From NCBI GenBank assembly GCA_963920635.1, contig OY987302.1, positions 40,117,500 through 40,181,499 of the forward strand: a stretch of DNA of 64,000 nucleotides, read 5' to 3'. Below, one piece after another: positions 24,872 through 36,340 of this stretch. The notes beneath the pieces were generated by a model. The model was not told where the DNA came from, made no database searches, and was given only the letters and a program-made list of their open reading frames with translations. The translations under genes were made by a program, and so were the position numbers. The first letter of the stretch is position 1. Every line of letters begins with the position of its first letter. Origin of the DNA: Pseudeuparius sepicola (taxonomy: Eukaryota; Arthropoda; Insecta; Coleoptera; Anthribidae).

Positions 24872-25918
24872 ATGGCCTATCAAAACCGGGAAGGAAGAAA
24901 TCTTTCATCTGAACAATGTGCTATTATAGTGGTTTTGCATGAAGAAGGTAGATCCCAAACTTACCTTGCGGATCGTTTCGATGTGTCCCAATCGACAATC
25001 TCCAGAGTAATAACCCGATAGCTATAATAGAGACACGGAAAGTAATGAAAGAAGACCTGGCCTAGCTCAGGACCCATTTTTAAGACTGAGAGCATTTAGA
25101 CAACGATTTGTCACCAGTACCATGGAAGAATCTACTACGACGTAGTAGATTCTTCTATGCCAGTACTTCGCTGCAACAAGAGTACTTACTTCGATATTGA
25201 TAACACATTAGTCAAGATTCGGTAAGAAAAAGACGACTTGCAGAGAACACCTTACAACCCTAGAGAGCTGCTACAGGACCCACTACACACTAGAGACCAC
25301 AGGATGAGACAGCGCCTTGAATTTGCTAGACATCATATTGTAAGGGAGGCCAGAGTTTTGTTTACTGACGAATCCAGATTTTATCTCTATAGTCACGATA
25401 GGCGCAGAAGATTGTATACGAGTATAGACTCCCTGGGGACAGAGATATTGTGGGAATCGTTAGTTATGGTGGTGGCTCAGTCATGGTATGGGGAGGCATT
25501 TGTGCAGGAACTCGTAGGTACATAATTGGTGGTTGTCGATGGAGGGCGGCTACCAGCACATCGGTATATAACGGACGTCGGACGTACTGGAGCAATACGT
25601 TGTTCCATTTGCGCCATTTATTGGCAATAAGTTTATATTGATGCATGATAATGCGCGACCGCACATTGCCCGCATTGTCAAGCAATACTTGGGGGACGTG
25701 GAAATTGTCACAATGAACTGGCTACCAAGAAGCCCGGATTTGAATCCGATAGGGGTATCTGTGGGACCATATGGGAAGGCAGGTTAGAGCTCTTAATCCA
25801 CCTCCCATAATCAATATCTGGCAAAACATTGATCAAAATTAAATAAGGAATTTTACCGGGAGCATGCAGAGAAGATGTCAAGCCGTAATTAGAGCCAGAG
25901 GTGGGAATACTCGATATT
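24872..25918 (+). pseudogene. Tc1-family transposase relic
   Basis: It begins with ATG and an intact paired helix-turn-helix (LADRFDVSQSTISRVITR), then meets a stop at 25020. Later pieces in different frames keep the order of a Tc1 enzyme: VLFTDESRFYLYSHDRR (first Asp, about 25350-25410), GGGSVMVWGGI (about 25470-25505), LMHDNARPHIARIVKQYLGD (second Asp, about 25640-25700), WLPRSPDLNPI (about 25722-25750) and YLWDHMGRQVRALNPPP. The end reads VIRARGGNTRY. The codon for the third acidic residue is disrupted by an indel. At least four frame changes and a 46-bp insertion near 25121 make it non-functional. Confidence 0.88.
25121..25159. repeat. 39-bp palindromic insertion with 7-bp flanking duplication
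   Basis: The arms CATGGAAGAATCTACTACG and CGTAGTAGATTCTTCTATG surround a single A and pair with one mismatch. The flanks 25114-25120 and 25160-25166 are both CCAGTAC. Removing the palindrome and one flank restores continuous transposase-like sense (VTSTSLQQEY) in the surrounding relic, so this is an insertion. Confidence 0.8.
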
Positions 25919-26101
25919 AAAATAATATTGTTAAATAATAAATGTTATACTCAAATTTGTCATTTTGCCTTTAATATATTTATTAGGAAAAACATATAAA
26001 ATTTTTTGCTATATTTAAAAACAAATCGTTTAAAAACGATTTAGAGATAGCAGAAATGTACAGGGCGGACTAAAAATAAAATTGTTTGGAGTTTTTCCAA
26101 T

Positions 26102-26768
26102 TATGCGTTAATTTTGCTGTGCAGTGTAGTGTATTACTGTATGTACGTACTTACAATATGTACCTACATATCTAAAGGCTAAACTGCAGCTCGGTGGAAA
26201 ACCAAAACAACTGCAAAACACCATCAAGTCAAATTTCTTTTTTATAGATTATATTTAAATTAAACACGAAAAAACACAACTAGGTATATTGTATTTTAAA
26301 GAACGAATAGCTACTAATAATAACGCACAATAAATGCGCATCTCTGATAGATAGATCCTCGGATAGATCTAAGATGAACCAAGGGCTGAGACTACAAATG
26401 TAAGAGAATTGAATATGTAGCACTAGGATTTTTATAGGACTAATGTACCTATTAGCACAGAATAGCCAAACAAGTCGAAACAATTATGGGTTGGTTCCTG
26501 AAACTAACAGTAATCATGGTAAAACTGAGTATAGGTGCAATGCCACGAGAAAATGCAAAAATTATCACTACGGGAGATCCCAAATCCCTGGGGATTAGGG
26601 AGATCCCTGGGATTAGGCGAAAAATATGCAAGTAGATACCCCTAGCAAAGTTTAAAGTAGATACCTAGTAAAGTTTACGGTGGGGTAGAAGTCGAGTAGA
26701 AAAACCAGTGATGGTCAAACCTGAGATCAGATTCGTGTGAAGATAGCAGTTTTTAATTTGTTACCATA
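26102..26768. other. Non-coding stretch with local duplications
   Basis: No gene. About 26557-26610 contains GGGAGATCCC twice around a short palindrome, and about 26626-26675 contains a 25-bp tandem duplication built on AAGTAGATACC. Confidence 0.5.
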
Positions 26769-27917
26769 CAGAGTTCCGATGCTCAACATGGGGATCTCGG
26801 AAACAGTAACAGATACCAAGTCGGTCAAATAGGAGAAAAGTTGCGCCTTTGGGCACCCAACAATATGCCGTTAAGAAATTTAAAATATTTTGATGGGTTG
26901 CTGAGATATTTAAGAAAAACCGAATTTTTGAAAATTAGATTGTTTTTTTTTTCTGGCGCCATTTGGGATAATATTGAAAAATAAATTAAGTATACCTTTC
27001 CATTGCAACTTTTTCTGGACTACGTCATGGTATTTTTAGATTTTCGGGGCGACGTTTCGTTTTTGAGATGGAGGGATCATCTTCATTTTTTAAATACGAC
27101 GGGATTTTTTATTGCATATTTCGAAATGAATCATTGTCAACGATGTATGACACAATACGGTCCTGGACTATGCATTTTTCTCTTTCTTTTTTCAAAGCTA
27201 TTCCAATTATAACAGGTGATCGTTATTTTAATACCTACTCGATTAATTAAACTCCGTGTTCGTCATATTTTAACATTGTTTTTTATAAATACTTTAGGTA
27301 AATAACAACAATAATAATTATTAACAATAGTGGCATACATTTCATCTAAAGTATAAAAAAGAATTTCAAAATATGACAAACATGAAGTTTAATGAATCCA
27401 GTATGAATTAAAATAATGATCATCTGTTATAATTGGAATAGCTTTAAAAAGAAGGGAAAAATGCCGGACAGTATTAATTTTTTTCGTAGTAAATGTGGAT
27501 TTTAGCGGCCTAAACGAGAAAAAATATGTATGTGTCATACATCGTTTTACTCAGGATAACGATTCATTTCGAAATATGGAATAAAAAATCCAGGTCCGTA
27601 TTTAAAAAAAATTAAAATGACCCGACCCCTCTATTTCAAAAACGAAACGTCGCCCCGAAAATATAAAAATACCATGACGTAATACAGAAAAAAGTTGCAA
27701 TGGAAAAGAATAATTTATTTTTCAATATTATCGCAAACGGCGCCAGAAAAAAATATAATTAAATTTTCAAAAATTCGGTTTTTCTTAAATATCTCAGCAA
27801 CCCATGAAAATATTTCAACATTCTCCACGGCATATTGTTAGGCATAAGTTTGCTTCCATTTGTATCTGGTACGGTTTCCGAGATCCCCATGTTGACCACC
27901 GGAACTGAATCATCCTG
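26769..27917. mobile_element. 1.15-kb TA-flanked fold-back element
   Basis: Arms of about 450 bp (26769-27210 and 27415-27917) are inverted copies, with TA at both outer ends. The right end reads CATCCTG and the left end lacks about eight bases of it. Both arms contain CATGGGGATCTCGG, also seen at 47800 and 57240, so a family of related elements exists. Frames at 27003-27250 lie in an arm and are not genes. Confidence 0.75.
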
Positions 27918-28550
27918 TATAAAGAGGGACTTTTTTTCATTTCTTACAGCTCTTGAAGGTATATCGAAAGGGATGTTTATAACAATAAAAAGTTCCCGCG
28001 AATTTGGCAGCTAAAATTATTGGCTGCAAGAAAGGCAGAAATGTTTTTTCAAAGAAATTTGTAAACAATCATCGAAATCGATTGAAATGGTATAATAGTA
28101 CAAGACCAAAAGAGCCATTCACCTCCCGATTCACCTATTGTTGGTTTAATAGTGTTACTTACATATACAAATTTTCTTACAATAGACAAGAGAAATATTG
28201 TTATGCTGATCTTTATTAAGATACATGCATTTATATTAGCATTCATGATCTTTCAAATAATCTGAGTTTTATCTTGATTCCATTGATAATTTGAAAGTGG
28301 GTTATAATATTCACCTCATCCTCTATACGAAAATATAATGTGACGGAGGCTCGGACGGAGGCGTTCTAATAACAGTATCGCGACATTTAAACTCCTTCCC
28401 AGCTACCATATTTGTTTTGACTCGCCTCTGCACTTATATGTATATCAATAACTTTATTATTTAAATAAATTTAGAGCTTAACAATGCTGCATCTAGATTT
28501 ACAACCCATTCAATAATATTCGTCGAACACCGACTGCAGATAGCAAGGTA
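27918..28550. other. Non-coding spacer before the right large element
   Basis: No recognisable gene or repeat. Small overlapping frames at 28004-28246 show no family motif. Confidence 0.4.
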
Positions 28551-29022
28551 CAGTCGCGGACAGTTGGTATCGAACGACCTGAAGAGGTTTCTCGTGGCTA
28601 TCGTTACAGGGCGCGCGGAGACGGCAACATCGCGCTGGAGTCTGCAGCCGGCCGGTCTGCTAAAAATAGAACCATAAAATGCAAATTACAGCCTCCAGCC
28701 TCTCACAGCAAAGGAACAAAATTCGAGGCAAATGCAACTTTGTGCTGGTAATAATTCCAACCCCAGTGTTGGTATTTAATATTTCGTACTATTTTATCAT
28801 GTTACTATACCGTCTAGTATTTATGATAATGAAATAAAAAAATAATAAATATCAAGGCTGAGATTAGAATCAACACCACAATAAAAGTTGCTTTTTCTCG
28901 AGTTTCCTTCCTTTGCTGCCAGCACCCTGTATTAATTAGGAATATGAAATTAGGTAAATCCATAGTCAATTTGAGCCACAATAGAATTCCGAAGAATTTC
29001 TCAAAAACAATAATTTAATATA

Positions 29023-29825
29023 CAGGGTGTCTACTTTTAAACATATGCAAATTAATAAAATCTTTATTTTTGGAGATAATCCCTGAACATTCTTTGTGTG
29101 AAAGGCCTTCAAAAATCGCTTCTTTTAGCCTTCCTATCATTTTCAAAAGGCAAATCCAGGTCCGGCTACGATTTTTGAGTGTTTTTTTATTTAAAATCTA
29201 CCAATACAGCGTTAATCAGGATCCCCCTAAAACCCCTTTATATACCAAATTTGAACAAAGAATTTAGAGAGGGATCTATTCTACAGGATGTCAAGGTTCA
29301 GCAAAATAGGAAATTTACAGGCATTTGGCGAGTCAAGTGTGCCATGGAATCCCGTCAAAATAGTTTAATTGTCAACAGAACCACTCAAAGTGTTGGTGTG
29401 CAAAGATTCAATACAGGGTATTTTTCTCTGCCCCATCTGAAAATGCTGAATTTTTATGACTTGACTCGCCAGAGATGCCTGAAGAGGTTTCTTTAAATTT
29501 CCTATTTTGCTCAATTTTGACATCCTGTAGAATAGAACTCTCTCTATATTTTTTGTTCAAATTTGGTATATAAAGGGTTTTCGACTGTCCTGATTGACGC
29601 TGTGGTGTCAGATTTTAAATAAAAAAATGGCTAAATGGTTTTTGTGAAAATCGGGGGAATAAAAAAATCGTAGCCGGCCCTGGATTTGCAATTTGAAAAT
29701 GGCAGGATTGCTAAAATAAGCGGCTTTTGAAGTCCTTTCGGACAAAAAACAGATCAAGCGATTATCTCAAAAATTAAAGATTTCAAGGATTTGTATAATA
29801 TGTTTAAAAGTAGATATGGGGGCTC
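29023..29825. repeat. Internal fold-back unit of the right copy
   Basis: The segment 29023-29310 pairs with about 29500-29825 in inverted orientation (CTACTTTTAAACATAT at both outer ends, CTATTCTACAGGATGTC inside). The left end reads TACAGGGTGTC like other TA-flanked fold-backs. In the left large element only the distal half remains (about 23895-24205). Confidence 0.7.
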
Positions 29826-30047
29826 TTAATATTAATTAGAAAATGTATGGCACAAAATTAATGGATTATCGGATTACCTGAGTTGAAATATTTTAGCATA
29901 GATATTTATATCTTTTTAAATAGGTATTTATTAATTTTACCTACCTGCACTTAATATAACTAAATTTAGGGGATTAACTTAATAATTGTAATATTGAATT
30001 GGATGTAGATTTTGAAAATATCGATTATACCTGCTCCTAGCCCTTTG

Positions 30048-30088
30048 TATAAATACTAAGGTGGGTGGGCTAAAATTATTTAGTCAGT
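30048..30088 (+). promoter_or_regulatory. Putative core promoter of the right DD34E transposase
   Basis: TATAAATA at 30048-30055 and a TCAGT initiator at 30084-30088, 36 bases before the ATG. An AATAAA signal follows the gene at about 31249-31254. Confidence 0.5.
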
Positions 30089-30123
30089 ATCCTAATTCGA
30101 GAGAGTAACTAACAGTGTTCGTT

Positions 30124-31128
30124 ATGCCTCGTTTGAGTGAATCCGTCAAGCACCGTATCATCGCCAAACTAGAAAATGGTTGGGCTATTTCCCGACTGGC
30201 CGAAGAATTTGGTGTATCTAAAAGCACCATTTTCAATATAAAGAAGAAATATGACGAAACCGGAAGCGTGGAAAACATACATAGAGGAGGAAATGTGAAA
30301 ATTACGTCTGACCAACAAGATGAGCAACTAGCTAATTTTTGCCTTGCAAATCCGTTTAAATCCGCCGTTGAAGCAGTATCTGCAACACAATTTCCAGCAA
30401 GTGTTAGAACTGCCCGAAGGAGATTAGATGCAGCCAATCTGAAATCTCGCACGGCCAGCAACAAAATTCAGCTGACCGAGGCTAATAAGGAAGTCAGGTT
30501 GCAGATATGCCGAGAGTTTCAGCGTTTACCGCCACATTATTGGGAGAAGGTAATATTTAGCGACGAAAAGATCTTTCAAAGCCATTACAATGGCAAAGTG
30601 CGAGTATATAGACCTTCGGTGAGTTCAAGATATGACGAAAGATTTGTGTCACCCAGGAAAAGGAGTGGGCATTTTTCCGTCAACATATGGGCCTGGATAA
30701 GCTACCGTGGACCTGGCATTTGTTGGAGAATCGACGACCGCTTCACAGCAGCTCGCTATTGCGAGATACTCGAAGGCGGATTGTTACCAACTGCAACGGA
30801 AATGTATCCCGATGGCTTCGTTTTCCAGCATGATAACGCTCCTGTGCATACAGCAAGAATAGTTCGCGAATGGTTCACCGAAAACAACGTAGAAAAGTTG
30901 CAATGGCCGGCGAAGAGTCCTGACTTGAATCCCATTGAGAATGTGTGGGGCAGAATGGCGCGGACAATGGAGAACTTCGTACCCGAAAATAGGGAGGCAC
31001 TTTGGCAGAAGATTCAACAAACGTGGGATGAAGTCGTAACCCATGATCTCTGCTGCCAACTCATAGATTCGATGAGCAGGAGAGTTCAGAAAGTCATCCT
31101 ATCCCAAGGTGGGTATACTAAATATTAA
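30124..31128 (+). CDS. Tc1-type DD34E transposase, right copy
   Basis: A 334-codon uninterrupted frame from ATG, almost identical to the left copy. The helix-turn-helix spans residues 8-42, and the catalytic residues are Asp147, Asp237 and Glu272. Residue 45 is Glu (Lys in the left copy). The C-terminus contains the conserved RRVQKVILSQGGYTKY region. A TATA box and initiator lie just upstream and a polyadenylation signal downstream, so this copy could be expressed. It is the likely source of transposase for its own CAGTCGCGG-ended element. The position of the gene, far from both termini, is unusual for Tc1 but explained by the internal repeat units. Confidence 0.93.
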   Translation: MPRLSESVKHRIIAKLENGWAISRLAEEFGVSKSTIFNIKKKYDETGSVENIHRGGNVKITSDQQDEQLANFCLANPFKSAVEAVSATQFPASVRTARRRLDAANLKSRTASNKIQLTEANKEVRLQICREFQRLPPHYWEKVIFSDEKIFQSHYNGKVRVYRPSVSSRYDERFVSPRKRSGHFSVNIWAWISYRGPGICWRIDDRFTAARYCEILEGGLLPTATEMYPDGFVFQHDNAPVHTARIVREWFTENNVEKLQWPAKSPDLNPIENVWGRMARTMENFVPENREALWQKIQQTWDEVVTHDLCCQLIDSMSRRVQKVILSQGGYTKY

Positions 31129-31420
31129 TATACATATAATATAATAATGGAAAATGCATTTGATTTCTTGCCTTTATTTAATTATGTTATAGTCATAAAG
31201 ATTTTAATGGGTTTATAGTTTTTTCGGATTCTTCCTGTGTCGGTGGTTCTAATAAAACTTCGTAATCATTATATCCAGCTTGTGGAAGTCCTCAATCACC
31301 TGAAATTATTTTATTTTATCCAGGTAATCACATTGAGGTCCAGGGAGGTGTGTAAAGCTTGACACGTGTCCCTGCTGTGTATCTTCTGATGTTATTGATA
31401 AAGGTATGCAATTTAAATAA

Positions 31421-31964
31421 TAGAGAGTTATTGCAGAAATAAATAACGTCGCGCTCTTTTTTGACGTTATTTTGACATTTGAGCATGCGCAGTCGTAGTT
31501 TGACATAAGGTCGTCCATAATAAGGTTATTTTCCTTTATTTTTGTTTATTGTGTATACCATAATATACGTTATTTTTACCTTATTTGTCACAATTCTTAA
31601 AATAAATTCTGATTTGTCAGAAAACGCTAGTGTTCTGTGAAAGTAGGACTTAACCTAAAATGTTCGTTGCTTGTTTGCGTTTGCACCTTGTTTGTTTTCA
31701 TTAGTCTTTCACCTTGGTGTTCCGTGGTTATTTGGCTGTTTTCCCAGTTTTTTCCGGAGCAAAATTATAAAAGCACATAATATTCTAGTGAAAGTGTAGA
31801 AATACAAAACAATAAAGTAAACGTAAACAAGCCCTTAATTTGGATACATAAATTACGACTTGCAATAACTATTGTCAGAATCATAAATAACGTATGAGAG
31901 TATTCAAATAAGGTCGTCTTAAATACTGCTTAATGCCAAAAACAGTTTCTGCAATAACTCTCTA
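31421..31964. mobile_element. 544-bp inverted-repeat unit, right copy
   Basis: Counterpart of 21754-22297 with the same ends (TAGAGAGTTATTGCAG and complement) and the same length, at the corresponding position of the sister element. Confidence 0.65.
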
Positions 31965-32380
31965 TTAAGTTACAAGGGTAATTTTATGTCTGTGACCCCC
32001 TAATCTCATTTATCTGTTGAAGGGCATTTTATGAGAAACAATGGAGCATTGCAGCACCACGAAAACCAATTTATTAAAACTTCTGACCAATTTCTTCAAA
32101 AATAAGAAAAAATAAATAAAAGGGACACCCCTTTTATTTTATAATCATTTATGTTTAGGACTACGAGACCTAACAACTAAATGTTGGAACAAATACTTAT
32201 TTTGCAAAGAAAAGAATAATTTATGAAAATCCATTTAATTAACTTTTTTAATTCTAGGGTTATTAGCTAAATATATTTTTAGTGTTACTACATATTTTTT
32301 TATTATAACATAAAAATACATTTTTGTTGCAACGCAAAATATTTATTAACTTAATGTCTAAAACCGCTGACAACTATACT

Positions 32381-32606
32381 TAGTGTATTTGGAAATGAAA
32401 GGAGGCCATAAATATTGATTGAGAAGGAAAATTCGACCATTTCAGTGGCGTGCTCTTTTGCTAAAAATCTGATGAGGATAAATACGCAAATTAATATTCG
32501 GGCGAGTTATGTAGTATTTTATGACGGACTCTCGAGCCTCTGATAAAGAATTTGCATTTATATTTATAATAAGCCATAAACCTTAATTTCATTTCCAAAT
32601 ACACTA
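32381..32606. repeat. 226-bp inverted-repeat unit, right copy
   Basis: Counterpart of 21112-21337. Just outside its right end this copy has about 23 extra bases (TATGTATATACAGTATG) absent from the left copy. Confidence 0.6.
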
Positions 32607-33968
32607 TGTATATACAGTATGTCCACAGAAGAGGTGTTGAATAGGAACACTTTCTTATCTTTAATTTTACCGCAAAAAGTTACTCTTGATAAAAACTTTG
32701 CTAACATTTCTTATGTGGAAATAAGTTGCTAGGAAAAGTTGTTCAAAAGTAAAGGATACTCCATACTACCAATTTTAGAAACAATTGGCACACTTTGATT
32801 TATTTGAAAAACATTTTTCGCTTTGGCCCTATCACTGCATTAAATATATTTTTTTTATGTAAGTAAGCTTATATAAGCATAATAAATATGGCAATTTTAG
32901 ACGGCTAGGTGATGTTAAAAAATAAATCGGCATCCATAACCAACTTTTCACGCAATACAAAAAAAAACTCAAGTCGACAAAAATGTGAAAACAAAACTAT
33001 CAATTTATTTAATTTTTTTTTGATCAAACAAGATCTTTAATATGAGAAAATTTGTCTTTAATTTGAATAACTGTTGATGTTTTTAATTGCTATTTCGACT
33101 TCACACTTTAAACAAATTAGCGGGAAAACTAGTACAAATTGTATGAAAATTTTCTTTTGTCAATGTTCTTGCGTGATCTAATTGCCGCTAATCTCCAATT
33201 AAAATTTTCCCTCGACTTTCAAAATAAATTGATTGTTTTCAGATTCTTGTTGATTTAAGTTTTTTTTGGTATTGCGCGAAAAGTTGGCCATGGATACCGA
33301 CTTCTTTTTTTAACATTAACCAACTATCTAAAATTTACACGTTTTTGTTTCTTAAGATTTTTCAGTAGGGAGCCAAATAACTACTTTAATAAACTAAAAC
33401 AATGGCCTTTAATAACTAAAACAATGGCCTCAACAGAGCCGAAGAGCCTGTGTAATTTTCAGAAACTATCTGAGCACCCAGTTGCATAAAGCTTCTCAGT
33501 GCCATCAATTTTCAATATAAAAGTTTTCTTCGGTATCTTAAAATAAATAGGTATGTTACGGCTATTTAATAATTTTGCTCAATTGGAGGTTTTTTTATAT
33601 TGCGCGACAAGTTGACCATGGATGTTGATTACTTTTTCAGGGCCACTTAGCTGTCCAAAATTGTCACCTTTTTGTTTCTCATGTTTTTTTTGTAGGGCGC
33701 AAAATAAGCGAGGAAATCGCGGTGGTAGTTTAAAAAATCATACTGTATACTTGTGAACTGTTTTAATAAATAGTTTAATACTGATTCCTTAATTTTTTTT
33801 AACCCTTTCGGTGACATCGGCTTAATCGCTTGCAAAGAATTCTCGGAACAAGACACCCGTTCGAACCATCCGATGCCGAAGGCGCGCGCTGTTGCCGTCT
33901 CCGCGCGCCCTGTAACGATAGCCACGAGAAACCTCTTCAGGTCGTTCGATACCAACTGTCCGCGACTG

Positions 33969-34245
33969 TACTTACCCACTGATTTTGCCATTTACATTTA
34001 GGCGCAGTAAGATTTAAACTTTTTTAGTACTAGTAGTTCGTTTCCAGAAGAGGTGGAAGCGAAAATACCATGAACTTTTATTTAAATAAAGAGGAAAGCA
34101 AACGTTATTCTCAATAAGTTTAAATAGTCTAACAAAGATTTATTGTTATGGTAATAATAATTATTGATCTAACTTTAACGATTTCTTTGTCCTTGCTTCA
34201 CATTTAAGCAGATTGAGTTTGCATAATTAAACCTGTCAATTTATT
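33969..34245. other. Non-coding flank
   Basis: No gene or element recognised between the large element and the transposase scrap at 34246. Confidence 0.4.
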
Positions 34246-34410
34246 TTGAATGCGTGCACCAATCCCAATAAACCGATTAGGCCACTGTTTATTTATTTGT
34301 TCCAAATATCGATCGCATCAAATTATTACACATGTGTTCTGTAATTACAAAGCTACACATAGGCTGTCAGAACCATTGTTGGAATGTGCGCTCGCTGCCC
34401 CAAATATTTT
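34246..34410 (-). pseudogene. Scrap of a DUF4817-type DDE transposase
   Basis: On the minus strand a short stretch reads RYLEQINKQWPNRFIGIGAR, matching the part of these transposases between the second and third catalytic residues (NRWIGRGGPI in the copy at 17824). An upstream GAASAHS in another frame resembles the DGAPAHS block. It stops abruptly near 34246. Old and non-functional. Confidence 0.5.
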
Positions 34411-35439
34411 GCATAAAATTGTATATAAAAACTAATAACAAAATTAAAATCCCTATACCTCAACTTAGTATCGGGCCCTACAATTGATCTGTTTTAACTT
34501 GTTTTCGCACCAAAATTAAAATTTGAAAATTGGTGTAGCAGGAGTTTTTGCGGACGGTTTCAACACTGCTTCTGACTATCTATGGCTTCTTTAATCTATG
34601 CTAATTATTAGTAATTTGTACTGAGATTATAAAAGCAACAATATTATAAACAGAACTAGCACCATTATACCATAGAGTCTTCTCTACGAGGTTTTCTACG
34701 AATGAAAATCCCCGTCCAACATTGCTTAAATTTTGGAGTCCAAAAATGCTTGTCAATCGGAATAAACCTATATAAAGTTTCCTCCAAATGTCTTATTTTA
34801 TTAGACATCCAAATTGTGTAGCAAGTAAATACACGAAATATATTATATCTCTAAGGTTAAACAAAATGTGTTTTATTACAAACAAAATAAAATGTATGTA
34901 GGTTAACGACAACGCTTCTAGAAAGAATAGGTCAAGTAGCAGGTCAAATATTTTTGGAACGCTACTTTCTGACGACCGCACACACTTAACAGGTATTGTC
35001 GAAAACGTGAAAACGTGAACTAATGAATATATTGAAACATCGTCTCGAGCCTATGAGAGGTATTATTTATATTTTTAAAATTAAGGGAGAATAAACGGAG
35101 GAATAATCATTCATTTCAAGAGAGCAAGTCTCAAGGACTTCTGGACTGCTATACACATAATAAGGTGTTCATGAACGCAAAAATAATAATTTCAAAGGGG
35201 ATTTTCTCATGAGACATTCTTCAGGTGTGTGTGCATTATAATGTCGTATTTGGTATGCGTGAACTTGTAAAGCACTACAAACCGCGTTAAAGCGACGACA
35301 AAATATCTAGACGTGACTAGATTTTGCGAACTAGGAATTTCTATAGCTAAACAGCAATACTTGGACCAAGGCAAAAATTGTTCCAAGACGACTAGAAGAA
35401 CTTTACGGTCACATATTATAAATATGGAGCGTCAATAAA
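34411..35439. other. Non-coding stretch
   Basis: Nothing recognised. Several short frames, none with a family motif. Confidence 0.4.
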
Positions 35440-35880
35440 AAAATTACGGAACTCGGCTATAACGGCCACGGGATATATCGAACACTCGGTTAGGTATATA
35501 ACCAAGGTTATAAGGAGCGAATCTGAAATACTTGTAATAAGCCCTTACGAATCACATATTTTGTGCGGCTATAACGAACCTGGATATAACGAATACTCGA
35601 TCATAACCTTGGTTATAACATAACGCATTTTTCACCCGCGGGGCCTCTGAACTCGGTAGTAACGAACTATCGGCTGAAGATTGTTTTTGGGCCGCCACGA
35701 TGGGTTATTTTGTATAGGGTTACCGTTGGTATCATTTAGGCATAGGTCTTCTTCTTCCTCTTTTTCACTTAATTTCAAATAAACCGCCAAAAACGCAGCT
35801 TTCTTGGTGGCGTCCAATCCATGTTACCAGAGTATGGAGGCCCCCCTTCGCCGAACATGCATAACATAACCGAGTCTTAA
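35440..35880 (-). other. Possible terminal part of a pogo/Tigger-like element
   Basis: Repeated TATAACGAA and TATAACC motifs (about 35456-35640) resemble termini of Tigger/pogo elements. Next to them a minus-strand frame (35817-35632) encodes an acidic stretch (KLSEKEEEEDLCLND) of the kind found near the C-terminus of such transposases. No catalytic motif is present, so the call is weak. Confidence 0.3.
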
Positions 35881-36166
35881 CGTATTGGAACAGCAGCGTC
35901 CATTTTTTCCACGCCCGTTCTGCGAGTTACTTCACTTGCTTCGATTTAGGGTTAGTGAGTGCGTAAGCGTAATAACTGCTTAGGCTTAGTGAGTTTATAT
36001 GTATCATTAGACATGCCCAATACTGGACCAACACTATTATTAAAGACCTGTGCCTAGCGCTGTTTCAAGCGATCGCCACTGGCGCCACACGACGAAACAA
36101 TAATTTACACGGTGGTTTAATGTTAAAACAGCCTTGTTGCAGAATCTTTTATAAAATAAAAACATG
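35881..36166. other. Non-coding stretch
   Basis: No feature recognised. Confidence 0.4.
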
Positions 36167-36340
36167 CTCTTTAAAATAAGGGGACCCAGCATGTCACAGT
36201 CTATCACATAGGAAAAGTGAAGCCTTGAGGGGAAGTTTGCTTTCTGTCAGGGACTCTTTAAAATAAGGGGACCCAGCATGTCACAGTCTATCACATAGGA
36301 AAAGTGAAGCTTTGAGGGGAAGTTTGTTTTCTGTATACTC
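36167..36340. repeat. 87-bp tandem duplication at the hAT element end
   Basis: 36167-36253 and 36254-36340 are near-identical copies that begin CTCTTTAAAATAAGG and run to about TTTCTGT. The junction restores CAGGGACTC, so the duplication involves the terminus of the hAT-type element that starts at 36248. Confidence 0.8.

Larger units (their letters stand above)
24643..26101 (+). mobile_element. Decayed Tc1 element in the spacer
   Basis: Inverted ends of about 70 bp begin ATTGGAAAAA and include TTTTTAGTACATCCTGTACA at the left and its diverged complement at the right. Both are flanked by TA (24641-24642 and 26102-26103). The length of 1459 bp is normal for Tc1. The enclosed transposase has several frame breaks. 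Confidence 0.85.
28551..33968 (+). mobile_element. Large Tc1-superfamily element, right copy (5.4 kb)
   Basis: The same inverted ends of about 79 bp as the left copy (28551-28629 and 33890-33968), with TA on both sides. It carries an intact DD34E transposase at 30124-31128 and three internal inverted-repeat units (29023-29825, 31421-31964, 32381-32606). It has no DUF4817 insertion and keeps a segment of about 622 bp (28887-29508) missing from the left copy, so it is the better guide to the ancestral structure. Confidence 0.88.

Noticed and set aside
26557..26610. CCCAAATCCC/GGGATTAGGG palindrome flanked by AGAT
   Set aside because: It resembles the tiny palindromes but lacks CA/TG ends and a 7-8 bp duplication; local tandem duplication explains it equally well.
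30115..30123. Start of the transposase nine bases upstream at GTG
   Set aside because: GTG is not a normal start in insects and the ATG at 30124 begins the conserved MPRLS-type N-terminus.
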